A stretch of DNA of 64,000 bases, from the NCBI GenBank assembly GCA_027574665.1, contig CM050666.1, forward strand, positions 9,734,001-9,798,000, given 5' to 3'. Shown here piece after piece: positions 52,001 to 64,000 of the stretch. Source of the stretch: Rhynochetos jubatus (Eukaryota > Chordata > Aves > Eurypygiformes > Rhynochetidae). The notes beneath the pieces were generated by a model, which ran no database searches, was not told where the DNA came from, and was given only the letters and a program-made list of their open reading frames with translations. Position numbers and translations under genes: made by a program. Positions within the stretch are counted from its first letter, which is position 1. Every line of letters begins with the position of its first letter.

Positions 52001-55000
52001 AGTGTTTGCTGTAATGCTACTGTTGAATTACGTCGCTTATACTACAGTTGTTGCATTTATGTGCACTCTAACTTTTCTGGCTAGAAGAGTAACTGTACAT
52101 TTGTCTTTTGAAGCTTAGATGGCTGGACAAAACAAACTATTCCATGAAATCATATCATGAAGAATGATGTTCAGTATTCTAAAATACTATGCCATTTACG
52201 CGACTTGCTCGTGGCTCAGGTTCATTGACATAGCTGGCTGTCTTCATATTCCTGCTGGAGAATCGGTCGGTTGAGCCTGAGATTACGCTTATGTTTAAGG
52301 ACAAGCTCAAGGTTTCTGATCTGGGATATCAATTAGAGGGTGGAAAAAATGTGTGGCACTGCAAACTTGGAGACCAGCCATTTGCTGCTTTTCTGTGTAA
52401 CCAAAGTGCTGCAGTCCTGGGCCAGCGTGCCGGCTCCAGCGGTGACAGGAGGGGGTTACAGAGGGGCAGCAGATCAGGGTCTTCACACAGCAGCCTCTCT
52501 CTGTTGCCTTATTGCAGCTTTCCTCAGCCAGGAGTTGATGGTTGTATGTCATACCTTGAAAGCCAGTTGCTTTGTTTGTCCTTCCTTGTCTGAAAACAGG
52601 ACAATTTTTTCATTTTCTGATTTGGTTTGAGATCTGTGAATGGGAAGGGTTCGTGGTTATCGCAATTAGCTATCCCTCTAGTGAGTCTATTTTAGACATT
52701 ACTGAATCAAAGCCATCCATTCTCTTCCTTGCTCTTGAGTTCAGAAATTGCTGAGTATTTAATTTTTGGCTGAAATGGAGTTTTACAGTGATCTGGTAAT
52801 CTGAACTGAGATTATCTACTGTCACAAGTAGAAAACAAGATTAGTGCATAGCCTCCCACAAGACACACAATGAGGTTTCCAGCAGCGTTCCTGAAGTGCC
52901 TTGGGAGGGTTAATCATACCCCTGCAGCACCTCTTACTCTCAAACCACTATTTGTCATGCATTAATGAAGGGACTACACCCACCATAGAGGTGGTAAACA
53001 GGGGAGAGCCTCAGCACCCACAGTGCTTTCCTGGTGACCATCCACCCTCTGTTGTACCCAGAGCCCTGCGGGTTGCTTTGTAATGCAGATTACAAAGCTG
53101 TAGGTTGAAAGAATATCAAAAGCGACTTATTTAATAATGCAAGTGGAGGGCAAATCCCAAGAGCTGTTAAAAATACCAGCACAGTAGAAGCTTTTCTGTT
53201 GACCATTTTCCTTTGGGACCATTGTCAGCCCCAGACTTTTTTTTTCCCCTAGAGCTGTAGATCAGATTTCAAGTGGACAACTGCTCTGTTTTAAAGATAG
53301 TGCGGTGGGCACACGGAGAAACCAGCTGTAGCTCCGGCTGCCTGTGGTACCCAGGTGCTGCAAAGGCAGGCTGGCTGCTAGATTTGCAACCAGGCAGGGG
53401 TGAAAAAAGGTCAAGAAGAATCTTGCTGTTCCCAGTGTCTGTCAGTAAGTAATCATGCAGATAAAAATCACACCACTCCCTCAGCTCAACAAAAAAATTT
53501 CTTTCTCTATCTATATATCCATATAACATTACAATACAAGCCTCAGGGCATCTCTTGTCCTTATCTAAACAAAAGTCTTCTCTGAAAACCTTAGTCATGC
53601 AAGTTATGGCATGAAATCACCCTTTCAGCAGAAAAATGGTAATTTTGCATCTGGAGTCAAAGGAGGACTGGCTTGGTGTACAAAGCTATTATGTTTCTCA
53701 GATCCAATCACCCTTAGTAATTTGGGAGCAACTCACAGACCAGTCTGTAAGGGCTGGGTTTTTTTCAATGCAGGTATAAATCTTACTGAAGCTGTACCTG
53801 GATTTTTCTTTGGGTCTTGCTGGCATCTATGTAGCGATGTTTTCTTTGTGGCAGATATAAGAAAAACGTCAGACAAAAGAAGTTAAATGGGAATGACCTG
53901 CAAATAAATGTTAGTCTACAACACTGGATCATTGTACTGTGACTGCAGTGAGGAGGAGAAAAGCAGGGAGTTTGCACAGGGCAACAAGCTGTTGGTGTAG
54001 TTTTTGTTGTCATGGTGGGTAAATTAAAAATAATAATAAAAAATTGTTGCATGTGATTATCAATTACCACCTTTTTTTCCAGATTTGGTACAGAGGAACA
54101 GACGTATCTTCCCTCTGCATCGTGTTTGGTGATATTTTTTTTTCAGTTTCTCCTTGATCCCAGTTGTCTCTTGGCCAACACACAATATTTTTGCAAACTA
54201 AGAAGAGGAGGAGGGAGCTGTGTGCCCTGGTTGGGCAGTGCCTGCACAGTTCTAGGTGGGCTGTGGAGGATGCAGGTGGGTAAGTAGATACAGCTATCTC
54301 CTGGGAAACAAACCTGTGTGTGAGAATCCTTTTCCACAAAGAGAAAACCTCTGTGGATTCCTCAGTTCGTGTAGCATTAACTTACACATTTCACACTGAA
54401 AGGGATGTTAAAACAGCCCTTAAAAAATAACTACATATAATGAACCTTTCCTCTGTCTTCATGCTTTAAAAATAATTTATTTGTCCTTATTAGTTCAGGC
54501 ACAACACAGAACTGAGCTGTCTTCCTTCAAATAATCCTGTTCTCAGCTGCTTGCATTGTTCACCCCAGTCTGTGAGAGCAGCAGTTTAAAGGCTTGGTTT
54601 CCCCTTCCTGATATAATTTAAATATGAAGCTGCTACCATGCTTTGTCTTGAGCAGCCCTCTCCCTGTGAGGGGTGGTGGGATGCTGAGCTCCATCCCGGG
54701 GGTGGCTGTGCTCTGAGGCACCCTGCAGCGGGAAGAAGGGGGCTGTGCCCCAGGCCTCACTTCTGGGTGAGAAGGAGATGAAGGAAACCTTTCTGGCTGG
54801 CTGGAAAAAGAGAAGGAAAGCTGTGTGACCTAAGGGGTGGCTGATGCTGTCTGTAATGGCTTTTTCCTTTTTTCTTTTCCTGATACTTCTGCAGTGTGCA
54901 TTCTTCCATGGAAGAGATCCTACAGTACAGCTCCCTCCCTGTTCCAGGCTGACGGTAACTGGTAAGCCTCGATTTCTTTCCTTAATTATAGTGTCTCAGT

Positions 55001-56609
55001 GCAAAACTTCAAGATCTTTAAAGTGCTGCTGATTATTAAGAACTGCACTGTCTGCTTGCAGTGTTGTTTCTTGACATTACTTCTGCCTAGCGATTTTCCT
55101 TCTTTGAGAGGGGAAAAGCAAGCTTTCATAGTTTCCCCCTTCTTCAGATTTTAGAAGATATGTTGTTTCTGCTTTAGTTTTAAATGTTTACATTTCCTCC
55201 CACTGGTCCCCCACCCCCTCCTACAATCCCCATATGCATGGGCGTTTTGAAAGTGCTGTTCATACTTCTCACTTCACTGTTTATGATGCTGGGCAGTGAT
55301 GCATTCAGATTATCACAGCACGGGTAAAATAATACCCACTTCTTCACTTACATCCTATTACTGCACCTCAGAGAGCCATGTCGCTTAGATTACCCAGGGG
55401 AAAGTCAATGACATATGGTCTTTTGATTTAAGATACAAACTGTTGTGTAGAGATTTAAAAGATAACCTAATTTATTTTGAAATGGCCCGTAATGTGCTGG
55501 TACTTTTTGGATTGTTTTATTAGACTGATTTTTTTCCATCTAGCTTCTATTCTGCAAACCTACCAAATGATCATCATTTACTTTGGACATCTGTTAAATG
55601 CTGGGCTGTCTGGGGAACAAAGCAAGGGGGCTGCAGTCCTGGTGGGAATATTGAAGGAGAGCAGTGAAACCGACTGTGATCCTCCAACAATGGGGTAATT
55701 TGAGCCACACGGCCTTACTGCAATTCCTCTAGCTTGCTGGTTTTTGCACGTAAATGTGTGCATCTCTGAACGTGTTATGATTAACTGCTGGTATTAAATA
55801 TGTTTATCTTGGTTAAGGGCACCTCAAGCCTTTCCCTTTCAGATCTATTGCTTTGCTGTGTTTTTTCAACAAGAACAAATCTGAGGCAGGAGCAGGAGGA
55901 TTGACAGGATCCTGGGACCTGTTTGATTCCCCACCCGCAAATGCTGAGATATTGCTGTTTTCAGCTGTTGCTGTTAGTGTATTCTCAGTTCTCCTCCCCT
56001 CCATCCCCGGTTGCAACCAGTACTGAGAAGGTTTTTTGATTCTTTCCTAGCAGTTGAAGCAAACCCTGCTGCATTTTAGCTTCCTCCTGCAGGACAGATT
56101 TACTCACTGTGGTTACTCTGTGGTTGCCACATGTTAGTTACATTAAAGGCTCTGCTCCCTAATCTAATGAAACAGAAATCCATGAGATGTGTAAACCCAC
56201 TCTATTCTTCTCCTATTTTCAAGAACATTTCCTGTTCTCATCTCTCCCCCCTCACTAATTTAATGACTATGGGTTCAGTCTGTTGGAAGGGAGCTTTCAA
56301 ACAGTGTGTGTCAGGATAGGTTGTTAAAATCTATCCATCCTGTTTGGATTCCAGCAGTTGTGATAACCAGGAGCATGGAGGTGATATTCCTGTTTGAAGA
56401 AGAATAATAGGTATTTATCTGTGAAGTGTGAGTCAGTATCTAGGGTTCTTAATTGTTTGATAGCAGTGCAAAAAGCACACTGCGAGTCAATAAAAGTTTT
56501 ACCCGAGCGAAGACGATTGAAATCCTTACAAAAAGGTGCTCTAAGGGTGATGATGTTTAATACCATTAAATACACAGCTAGAGATACTGAGATCTCTGTC
56601 TATTTGTAT

Positions 56610-56614
56610 CTGAA
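56610..56614. repeat. Target-site duplication, left copy (CTGAA)
   Basis: These five bases are repeated at 57,713-57,717 on the far side of the solo LTR. They mark the duplication made at integration. The preceding T also matches, but counting it would cut into the LTR terminus. Confidence 0.75.
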
Positions 56615-57712
56615 TGTGCTGAGTTGGCCCTGGCTGGAGGGCAGGAGCCCACCAAAGCTGCTCCATAGCTGCCCTCCTCAGCTGGGCAGGGGAGAGAGAA
56701 TATAGCGAAAGGCTCGTGGATAGAGACAAGGACAGGGAGAGATCACTCACCAGCTACTGTCATGGGCAAAACAGACTCAGCTTTGGGGAAAAAAATTAGT
56801 TTAATTTATCATAAATCAGAGTAAAAAGAGAAGTAAACCCAAATCTTAAAACACCTTCCCCCCACCCCTCCCTTCTTCTGGGACTCAAATACACTTCTGG
56901 TTTCTACCACTCCTCCCTGCCAGCAGACAGACAGGGAATGGGGGCTGTGGTCAGTCCATCACATGTTGACTCTGCTGCTCCTTCCTCAAGGGAGGATCCT
57001 CACATTCTGCCCCTGTTCCAGCATGGGGTCCCTCCCACAGGAGACAGTCCTCCACCAACTTTTCCAGTGTGAGTCCTTCCCACGCCTGCATTTCTTCCCT
57101 GCTGAGGTGTGGGTCCCCCCCACAGGGTGCTGTTCTTCAGGAGCAGCCTGCTGCTGCCTGGGTCCCCCCAGGGTCACCAGTCCTGCCAGCAAACCTGCTG
57201 CAGCCTGGGCTCCATCTCTCCAGGGGCCACAGGTCCTGCCAGGACCCTGCTCCAGCGTAGGCTGCCCATGGGGTCACAGCCTCCTTTGGGCATCACCCTG
57301 CTCTGGTGTGGGGTCCTCCTTGGGCTGCAGGGGGGTCTCTGCTCCCTGTGACCCTCAATGGCTGCAGGGCACAGCCGACCACCATGGGCTGCGCCATGGG
57401 CTGCTGGGGAATCTCTGCTCTGGAGCCTCGAGCACCTCCTGCCCCTCCTTCTCCACTGACCTTGGGGTTTGCAGGGCTCCCTCCCCCCCATTTTGCTCTC
57501 TGTCTGCAAAATCTCCACTCTTCTGGTTCCCTCCCCCCTTCTTAAACATGTTATCCCAGAGGCGCTATGATGACGATTGGCTCGGCCTTGAGCAGTGATG
57601 GGTCTGTCTTGGAGCCGGCTGGCATTGGCTCTGTCAGACACGGGAAGTTTCCAGTAGCTTCTCGCCCCTGTAGCTCCCCACTACCAAATCCTTGCCACGC
57701 AAACCCAGTACT
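56615..57712 (-). mobile_element. Solo LTR of an avian endogenous retrovirus (probably ERVL-type)
   Basis: This is an LTR of about 1.1 kb with no internal retroviral sequence beside it, so it is a solo LTR. I recognise the consensus from bird genomes by GAGTTGGCCCTGGCTGGA at one end and GCCACGCAAACCCAGTA at the other, but cannot give a certain family name. The promoter reads on the minus strand, with two CCAAT boxes (complement of ATTGG at 57,576-57,580 and 57,624-57,628) followed by a TATA-like TTTAAG near 57,540-57,548. The middle (about 56,990-57,350) is made of degenerate direct repeats of GC-rich units. A 5-bp direct repeat, CTGAA, flanks it (56,610-56,614 and 57,713-57,717), which fits ERVL-type integration. 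It is a fossil. Age is moderate and cannot be dated from one copy. Confidence 0.85.
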
Positions 57713-57717
57713 CTGAA

Positions 57718-60700
57718 GAACAGCATATAACCTGAATAGGGGTTTAGGAAAAAGTACTGAAAGCAATTTCAAAGTGCATTAAAACATCAATCCTCTCTGA
57801 GTGTCTAAGTAGCTGATGTTTAGACACTTCAACTACAAACCAAGCTGCACTGTATCTCAGCCTTGAAATGGTCTATGTTCTGCTTTTGCATTTATAAGTT
57901 TTGTTAGTGTCATAATAGGAAGTTTAAGAGCACAGAAGGCAGCAAAGAATTTCAGTTTTTGCTTATAATTTTACAAGTGGAGGGGTCACTTGTGTAGGAG
58001 TGCTCAAATGGCTGAGAGCCGGGAACTGGGGCTACGTGTGCAGGCTTCCTCCGAATGCTCTAACTCCCTGTTGAGTCAGATCATTTTGTATCTGGACTTC
58101 AGTGTACAGTTTTGTCAGAGATGACAGCAGCAGAACTCCTTCATGAGTCATCTACTTAATCCTGCTCCAGACAGAGGGCTCTTCCTTTTGCTTTATTAGT
58201 CTGTTAGTTCCCTTGTCCTGCTGTTAGATGTGTTGGTGGTGGTGGTTGGGGTTTTTTCCAATCTAAATTAGCTTCTTTTTTCCTGTGTTTTCCATTCTTT
58301 TGGCAGGGGCATATTCAGCCATTGCAAGGATTTTCTACCTCTGCAGGTTAGCCCTGGTTTGTACCCTGCTCTAACAGATTAATTCCTCTCCTAAAGGGAA
58401 AACTGTCTGGGAGGTTTCCCATGAAGAAGCTGATCTAATCCATTTGAGCTGGTAAAAGACTTCTGTGAGCTTTGAAATGTGCTGGACTGTGCCTTACAAG
58501 TAATACATCTTACTTTTGTAGCAAGACAATGACAATTTAAAGTGAGGGCAGTATCTAGAGGTCTGTAGGTCTGTGACTCAAGAGAGGCTCTCCTAGTAGC
58601 TGCTAGAAGTTTCTATAATGAAATCCCAAACCCTGCGAGATATTCCAGGCTTTGCTGCCAACCTGAAACCTGAGTTAGGGTTATGGAGGTCTATGAAACT
58701 TTCAAGAGAACCATGGCCAGTTTTTGGTTTCAACAGTGTTTTGCAGTGGTGCCATGGGTTCATTTAAATGCTGAATATGTGGAAATGAGCTCCTCTCCTG
58801 CCATGTGAATGTTAATTTAGTGCACTTTGTTTAGCTCTGATGGCAACACAGTTTTTGGAAATGTTCTGTGTGCATTAGTCATCAATATCTGAGCATGTTT
58901 CTATTGTGCTCATCTGCCAATGGTCCTAAAAAGCATCAGCAATTCATCTATTCCAGCTGGGACAAGAAAGACTGATAAACTGCAGCGCTGCATTGAAAAG
59001 CGACTAAAAATGGAATCATAGGGCATGTTTATTGTATTTTCGTGACTGCAGCAGTTAGGGACTGATTTTCTAGCATACTGCAGCATTTGGGATTACCGCT
59101 GTGGGCTGTCCTGTTTCATCCCACAGGATGACTCAGTCGGAAGTCTACTCTTCTGAAGCCTGTGTGGAGGATAAGGCTCTGGTGGTTGTACTAATGAGGG
59201 GGTGGGAGCTACATTTGCATCCAGCTACCTGGCATGGGGCTAGTTTTACTTCAACAGCCTGATGCGAGGATGACAACCTTCAGTAAAGTTATGGAGTTAG
59301 CATGTGCAGCACTGAATACTTACAGGTTGAGGCTGAGAGGACCGTGTCAGGAAGAAGGGTGAAATCACAGTTAAGGCGCTGAGCTGGAACCTTATGAATC
59401 TGTGTTTGACTTCTGCTATGAGATCCTTGCCTGACCTTGTGCTCAAGGTCATACCAGAGGTTTAGTTTCCATCTGTAGGGTGGAAATGGTATTTCTCTGT
59501 CTGCCTGCTCTTTGTTTCTCTACTTAAATTAGTGAGGAGGAGCCTTCAGTCAATGAAATGAGAGAGGGGTCTCAGAAAGTGAACTTGCACTGAGTAAGGC
59601 TAGTTTTAAAGTGCCTGTATGTAATAGGCTCTTCCAGAGGCAGCATCAGAGCTGAAAAATGACAATTCCTGCTCTGAATTGCCTTGGCTGAAGTTAGTCT
59701 TTGCAAATCCCCCTTTTTCTATCACACTCACACGGAATGCCCTGTTCACTAGGGTTTTGAATGCTATTTCATTTTTGCCATCTGTTTTCAAGACAGTCAC
59801 CTTGGAGAGAGGCAACTCATCCCCAGTGCAGCCTATGCCCTGCCTGGTGCTCTTACACTGCTGCCTGTGCTGCCGATACTCCTGAGCACCTGCTTGCAGA
59901 TGAGTTGATTTATCTGTAATTTGTCAAGAGGGAAACAAGGAATAAGAAAACTCTGCAGAGCAATGATGCTCTGCATCTCCTCCTGGGCAGAATTGCCCTA
60001 GCTGGCTGCTCCATCATATGCTTATAAGGAGGGGGACTGAGACTGTGAGGTTTTTAAGGTCAGCACCATCTATTCAGAGCAAGAATAGAAGGTCTGACCT
60101 TTTTCAAATGGTAAGCTTTGTCAGTGCTCCCATTGGGATTTTTCCCCAGGTGACTGCTTAAATGTCACTTGTGGTAAACCAGGGGATTGGAAGCATTACT
60201 GACTTCCCTTTCTCCTTCATGAGGCAGCTGCTAATGAGGATATGTTTTCCGAAAGTTGAAAACACATCAGAGAAATGAACAGAAACATATTTTTCCTATC
60301 ATGTCTGTTTGTAAAAGCCATAGTTCTTGAAGATGTCTGTTTCTTTAGCAATGTGAAAAAAAAATCCTGTATAGCTACAATTAACACTGTAGCAATAACT
60401 CAGTGGCATGCATTCCTTGTGTTTATTGATTAACGAACAAGACCCCCTGGGGTTTACATTGCTTCCAACACATTTGGTTCCAGCTGAATACCTGCAGTGT
60501 GCATTGATCTAAGCGTGTGATTTCTTCTAAATATCAGCCATCCTGTCCTATTGCATCACAGCTGTGTATGTGCTGTTGTAGCTGTGCAAAACCAAGTGGC
60601 TGCAAATGAAAAATCACCATGTGAAAAATGAAAGGGCACCTGTTCCAGTCTCTGTTGGCATCCATGAGCCCTCTCTGTCACACTGAGGTTACACCTGCAT

Positions 60701-63700
60701 AATTCACTTGGCTTCAATAGAGTGACTTCTGATTTATATTTGCATGTGTGAGAAGAAACTCAAGTCCCTCAGGGGCTACGGCAGCTCAGAGCTTCAAAGA
60801 ATGAGGACCCTGCTGAAGAAAAGGACCAGATACCAAAGTTCAAAATGAATGGATGCTTATTTCTTTACAGCTTTTGTTTTCTTTGTGAGCATGAACTACA
60901 GATCATTGCACAGGCATTTCCAGTATAGGTGTGGCTGCAGTAATTACTGCTTATTCTTTTGAAGGAACCTGCACTTAGAAAACAGAGCAGTCTATGAAAG
61001 CAGATGAACATGCTGTCTAAAAGGACCTCCAGTGACCAGCTGGAGTTCAAAGGTTAGGAACAGCAGGATGGGTTGCTTGGCAAGACAAGGGCTTCAGCCA
61101 CATGCTGTGCTTGGTGGGTTACTGGGCAGTGTGGGTGCTGGCTGGAAGCACCCTGTCCTGGCTTCAGCACACTGGCTGAGCAAGCGCTTCACACTGATGC
61201 TGAAGTGCCAGTACAGATGGTAAGGACGGAGGCAAAAGGAAAGCTATGAGGAAAGAGGTGCTAGTGTTGTAGGAGCGATGAGCTGGATTTGTGCCAGCCT
61301 CTAAGCTATTTTAAAGTTGATATTAAACTATGAAATAGCGTGTAGCAAGGAGGATGGAGAGGTACAGACAAGCTTTCAAACCAGCGTTGAGGTGCAGGCT
61401 AATTCTGCATTTCTATTCATGGTTGTATAGCAGAAAAAGCACTGGCTGCATGTGGAAGAGCGAGAAAAGGCTGATAAGCAAAACAGGGAGCATTAATACA
61501 TCAGTAATGGGGAATTTCTTCTTTCAGCTTCATGTTGTGGTGGTTCTAACAAAGCATAACGATTCCCCACAAACAGCGTTGCCTTTGCTTTCATCTGCCA
61601 CAGCCTCACACAAAACTTGCTGGGAAGGGTGATGTTGGGAGGACTCTGGCTGTGCTGCTTCGTACATGGAGTGGGCCAGTCTTACTAACTGCAGAGCTGC
61701 TCTGTCAGGGCTCTCATACCTGAGCTCCCCTTGCTAGAACCTGGCAGGGATCAGCTATTGGCCTCTGCAGTGCTCTCCTGACTCTACTTTTCCTTAGCTT
61801 AAAAAGAAGTGTCCCTCTCCCTTTGCTCTTGGGGACATGGTCTCACCATGGCTGTTTTCTGCAAAGACCTGAAGAAATGTCTTACTCTTTCTAAAATGCA
61901 GCTTTTCTTTGTCTTGTGCTAATCTTTAACGAATACTGCAGCAGCAACAGTGAAGGTGGCTGCAGAGGAAGGTCTGAGGATATTACTCTTTTGAAGGACG
62001 GGGCTGAGACTTTGGTGGCAGGAGGCTCGGATACAGAAGGCGAGGAGGATTTCACTCGGAGCAGTCACACTTTGGACCGTGGAATAAGAAGCAGTCTCCA
62101 AGGTTCATTAGGCCCTCGCCTATTAAGGGCTTTAAAAACTAGGGTCAGGACCTTGAAACAGATCTGCAGGCCGGGAGGGAGTGGAGTATGTGTGCTATCT
62201 GTGCAGCAAGGGAAGCAGTTTTGGTTCAGCTCCAAGTGGATCAGTGGCTGTGATGCAAAACCACCTGGAATTAGCTGAAAACACTGGTGGCCCTTTTCAG
62301 CAGAAAGGCAGAGGCAGGCAGGGAGACTGGGAAGACACTGCCCTTATCCCCTGGTTACACTGGTGGAGGCACGTGTGGGAGGTTTATGCTGACACTTCCC
62401 ACACTATGTGCTTTGTGAACTTTCAACTTCAGGGCAGTCAAGAAAGTCTTTCATTGTAATTAAAGACATGTTTTATTTCCTCGTAATAGAGTTGCACACA
62501 TTTATTTTCACTCTAACCGTACTGTCCCTAAGCACTGCTTAGAATGAAGACAACTTCTTACATTGAAATGCTGCCTTTCTGCTCTTAGGCATCTCTCTCT
62601 TTCCACAGGCCACGTGCATGGCAGAGTCGTTGTGTGGAATACAGGACTCTTCAAACACACGGAGATGAAGCCCACCAGAAAGCTGTCAGGGTTGGCCATG
62701 ATTTCAAAGTGAATTCCAAACATTTATTGGTTTGTATCTGATGAAGTGTCCTTCGTTTCCTTTCTATTCTTTGACGTAGGAATATGAAGAATGTCTAGTG
62801 GAACAAATACTTGTTCATAGCTGATGGCTTTTGGTGGTCCCTTAAGGAAGGCTCCATGGTCTTTGCTGATGAGGTCATTGATATTTTAGCATATGGAACA
62901 AAGTTAAGATGCTCTGGGTATTTATAAATGTAATGAAGGACAACTATCCAGATGTCCTGTACTTCACTTGAGAAGTACAACTAAGTACAAATAATAAAAT
63001 CAGTATGTTCCAGCACTGACTTTTGTTGGTCTCAGGATCATGGAGGAGATGAGGGACTTCCTGCTCCAGGAGGGAATCATGACTGGAAACCAGGTGGGAC
63101 TGTAGCTGCAAGTGTGAAAAGTGTAAGGTGAAGAAAGGACACTTTAGTCAATGTGTAAGAGGAACTGATTGCAACTTGCATTAGAAAAGTAAACTCCTGG
63201 TGCGTTGTGTGCCTCGGTGCAAGGGAGTGCCAAAATGTGGTCTGTCATGCAAGTGATAGAAGAAGGAAGCCTCTTGGTTCCAGCTCTGTCAGTAGAATGT
63301 TGATGAGCATGGGCAGTCTATTCTGCCCCAGCTTTTTGGCTTACTCTGTCCTCCCATCATTCTGTCTGGCTTTTGTCAGGCCGTGTTGTTCCTGCAGTAG
63401 AACTGTGATTCACCTTTTCTCTGTGGAGCTGGGCCCTTCCTCTCTGCCCTCCACCTTTGGCAGTTCTTGTAGAAACACCCCTGATATCGCTGAACTTTCT
63501 GACCAGGACAGAAAGATTTCTTGCCCCGGCACAGCCTGTTTTCCCTGGAGCAGTGCTGATGCTCCTGTCTCAATTAGTGCAGGTTTTTCCATGTGCAGCA
63601 CGATGATGTCTGGATGAAAACTGGGACTACAGCTCATACATACACAGATAGAGCTGCTAGACCAGTAATTCTCCTGTCTTCTTTTCAACTTATAAGATAC

Positions 63701-64000
63701 TGCTTTAAATTGAATCTCAGAAAAACAAGGTTCCAGGTCCAAGAAATAGGGTAATGATTTGGAATTGGTTTTTCTCCTGTTTTGTGTTGTTCCACCCAGG
63801 TGTGGGGGTTTTCTCCTCACTGCAGAGGAGGTTGGGGCTATGTTCTTCAAGGGGAAATTCCAGTTTGGGGTAAGGCAAATGAAAACACCATGTGTGTCCT
63901 TTTTCATTCAAATTACATACAAAAAATTGGTGATACATGAGCAAAGACAGAACAGAGCCTAGAGTCTTTAATCTTTAAAATCTATTTTACATGATTAAAA
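57718..64000. other. Gene-free DNA beyond the solo LTR
   Basis: This is mid-GC, T/G-rich plus strand with no recognised gene. The only item of note is an old repeat remnant at about 62,095-62,320. The frame at 61,916-62,278 (120 codons, plus) runs into that remnant and is not treated as a gene. Confidence 0.55.
62095..62320 (+). repeat. Probable ancient interspersed-repeat remnant
   Basis: The order of phrases AAGGGCTTTAAAAACTAG, GGTCAGGACCTTGAAAC, GGGAGGGAGTGGAG and CTGGAATTAGCTG resembles an old repeat found across amniotes (pattern: GGGCTTT, ACCTTGAA, GGAGCCAGTG, CTGGACTAGCTG). I cannot name the family with confidence. The copy is strongly diverged. Confidence 0.35.

Larger units (their letters stand above)
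32860..56609. other. Gene-free intergenic or non-coding transcribed DNA
   Basis: No protein gene or structural RNA was recognised. Open frames reach 189 codons (49,239-49,808, plus, Cys/Leu/Val-rich) and 166 codons (48,234-48,734, plus), but match no family I know and look like composition effects. The plus strand is T- and G-rich. GALNT9 neighbours FBRSL1 head to head in mammals, but none of its exons was seen. Confidence 0.55.

Noticed and set aside
53269-53598. 109-codon minus-strand frame with an ordinary-looking N-terminal half
   Set aside because: No family recognised. Its length is within chance expectation, with no promoter or splice context.
56963-57598. 211-codon plus-strand frame and 155-codon minus-strand frame
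   Set aside because: Both lie wholly inside the solo LTR, made of its GC-rich internal repeats. LTRs of this kind do not encode such proteins.
28500-64000. GALNT9, the head-to-head neighbour of FBRSL1 in mammals
   Set aside because: No sequence like its N-terminal membrane anchor or glycosyltransferase domain was seen, and there is no second CpG island that could hold its promoter.

Overview
The window is vertebrate nuclear DNA, most likely from a bird. Three things point that way: a fragment of a CR1 LINE reverse transcriptase (about 10,917-11,137), a solo LTR of a type I recognise from bird genomes (56,615-57,712), and intronic AC-rich strings typical of avian DNA. Nothing looks bacterial. 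There are no operons, ribosome-binding sites or dense ORFs, and almost every open frame is a chance frame in non-coding DNA.

One gene is firmly identified. On the minus strand, 26,818-27,111 is the first coding exon of FBRSL1 (fibrosin-like 1, AUTS2 family, linked to variant Polycomb complexes and to RNA). The exon encodes 98 residues and ends in phase 0 at a good splice donor (GTAAGAG at 26,817-26,811). It sits in a strong CpG island of about 2 kb (roughly 26.5-28.5 kb) that must hold the promoter and the 5' leader. The leader side contains GCC/CGG triplet runs, two AT-rich patches and, just upstream, a degenerate purine-rich minisatellite.

Layout: 1-26,817 is read as the 5' part of FBRSL1 intron 1. 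It holds a second, smaller CpG island near 5.1-5.4 kb, a CR1 fragment, several long C or G tracts and A tracts, and one 192-codon minus-strand frame of unknown meaning at 470-1,048. About 28.5-64 kb lies upstream of FBRSL1 and shows no recognisable gene. It contains the solo LTR, an old interspersed-repeat remnant near 62.1-62.3 kb, a TATA-plus-splice-donor arrangement near 32.8 kb, and stretches that look like candidate conserved non-coding elements.

The base-composition skew changes sign across the CpG island (hand counts are in the findings). This fits minus-strand transcription on the left and suggests plus-strand, divergent transcription on the right. I found no new protein system. The observations most worth following are the divergent-transcription signature, the intronic CpG island, the promoter-proximal repeats and the 192-codon frame.
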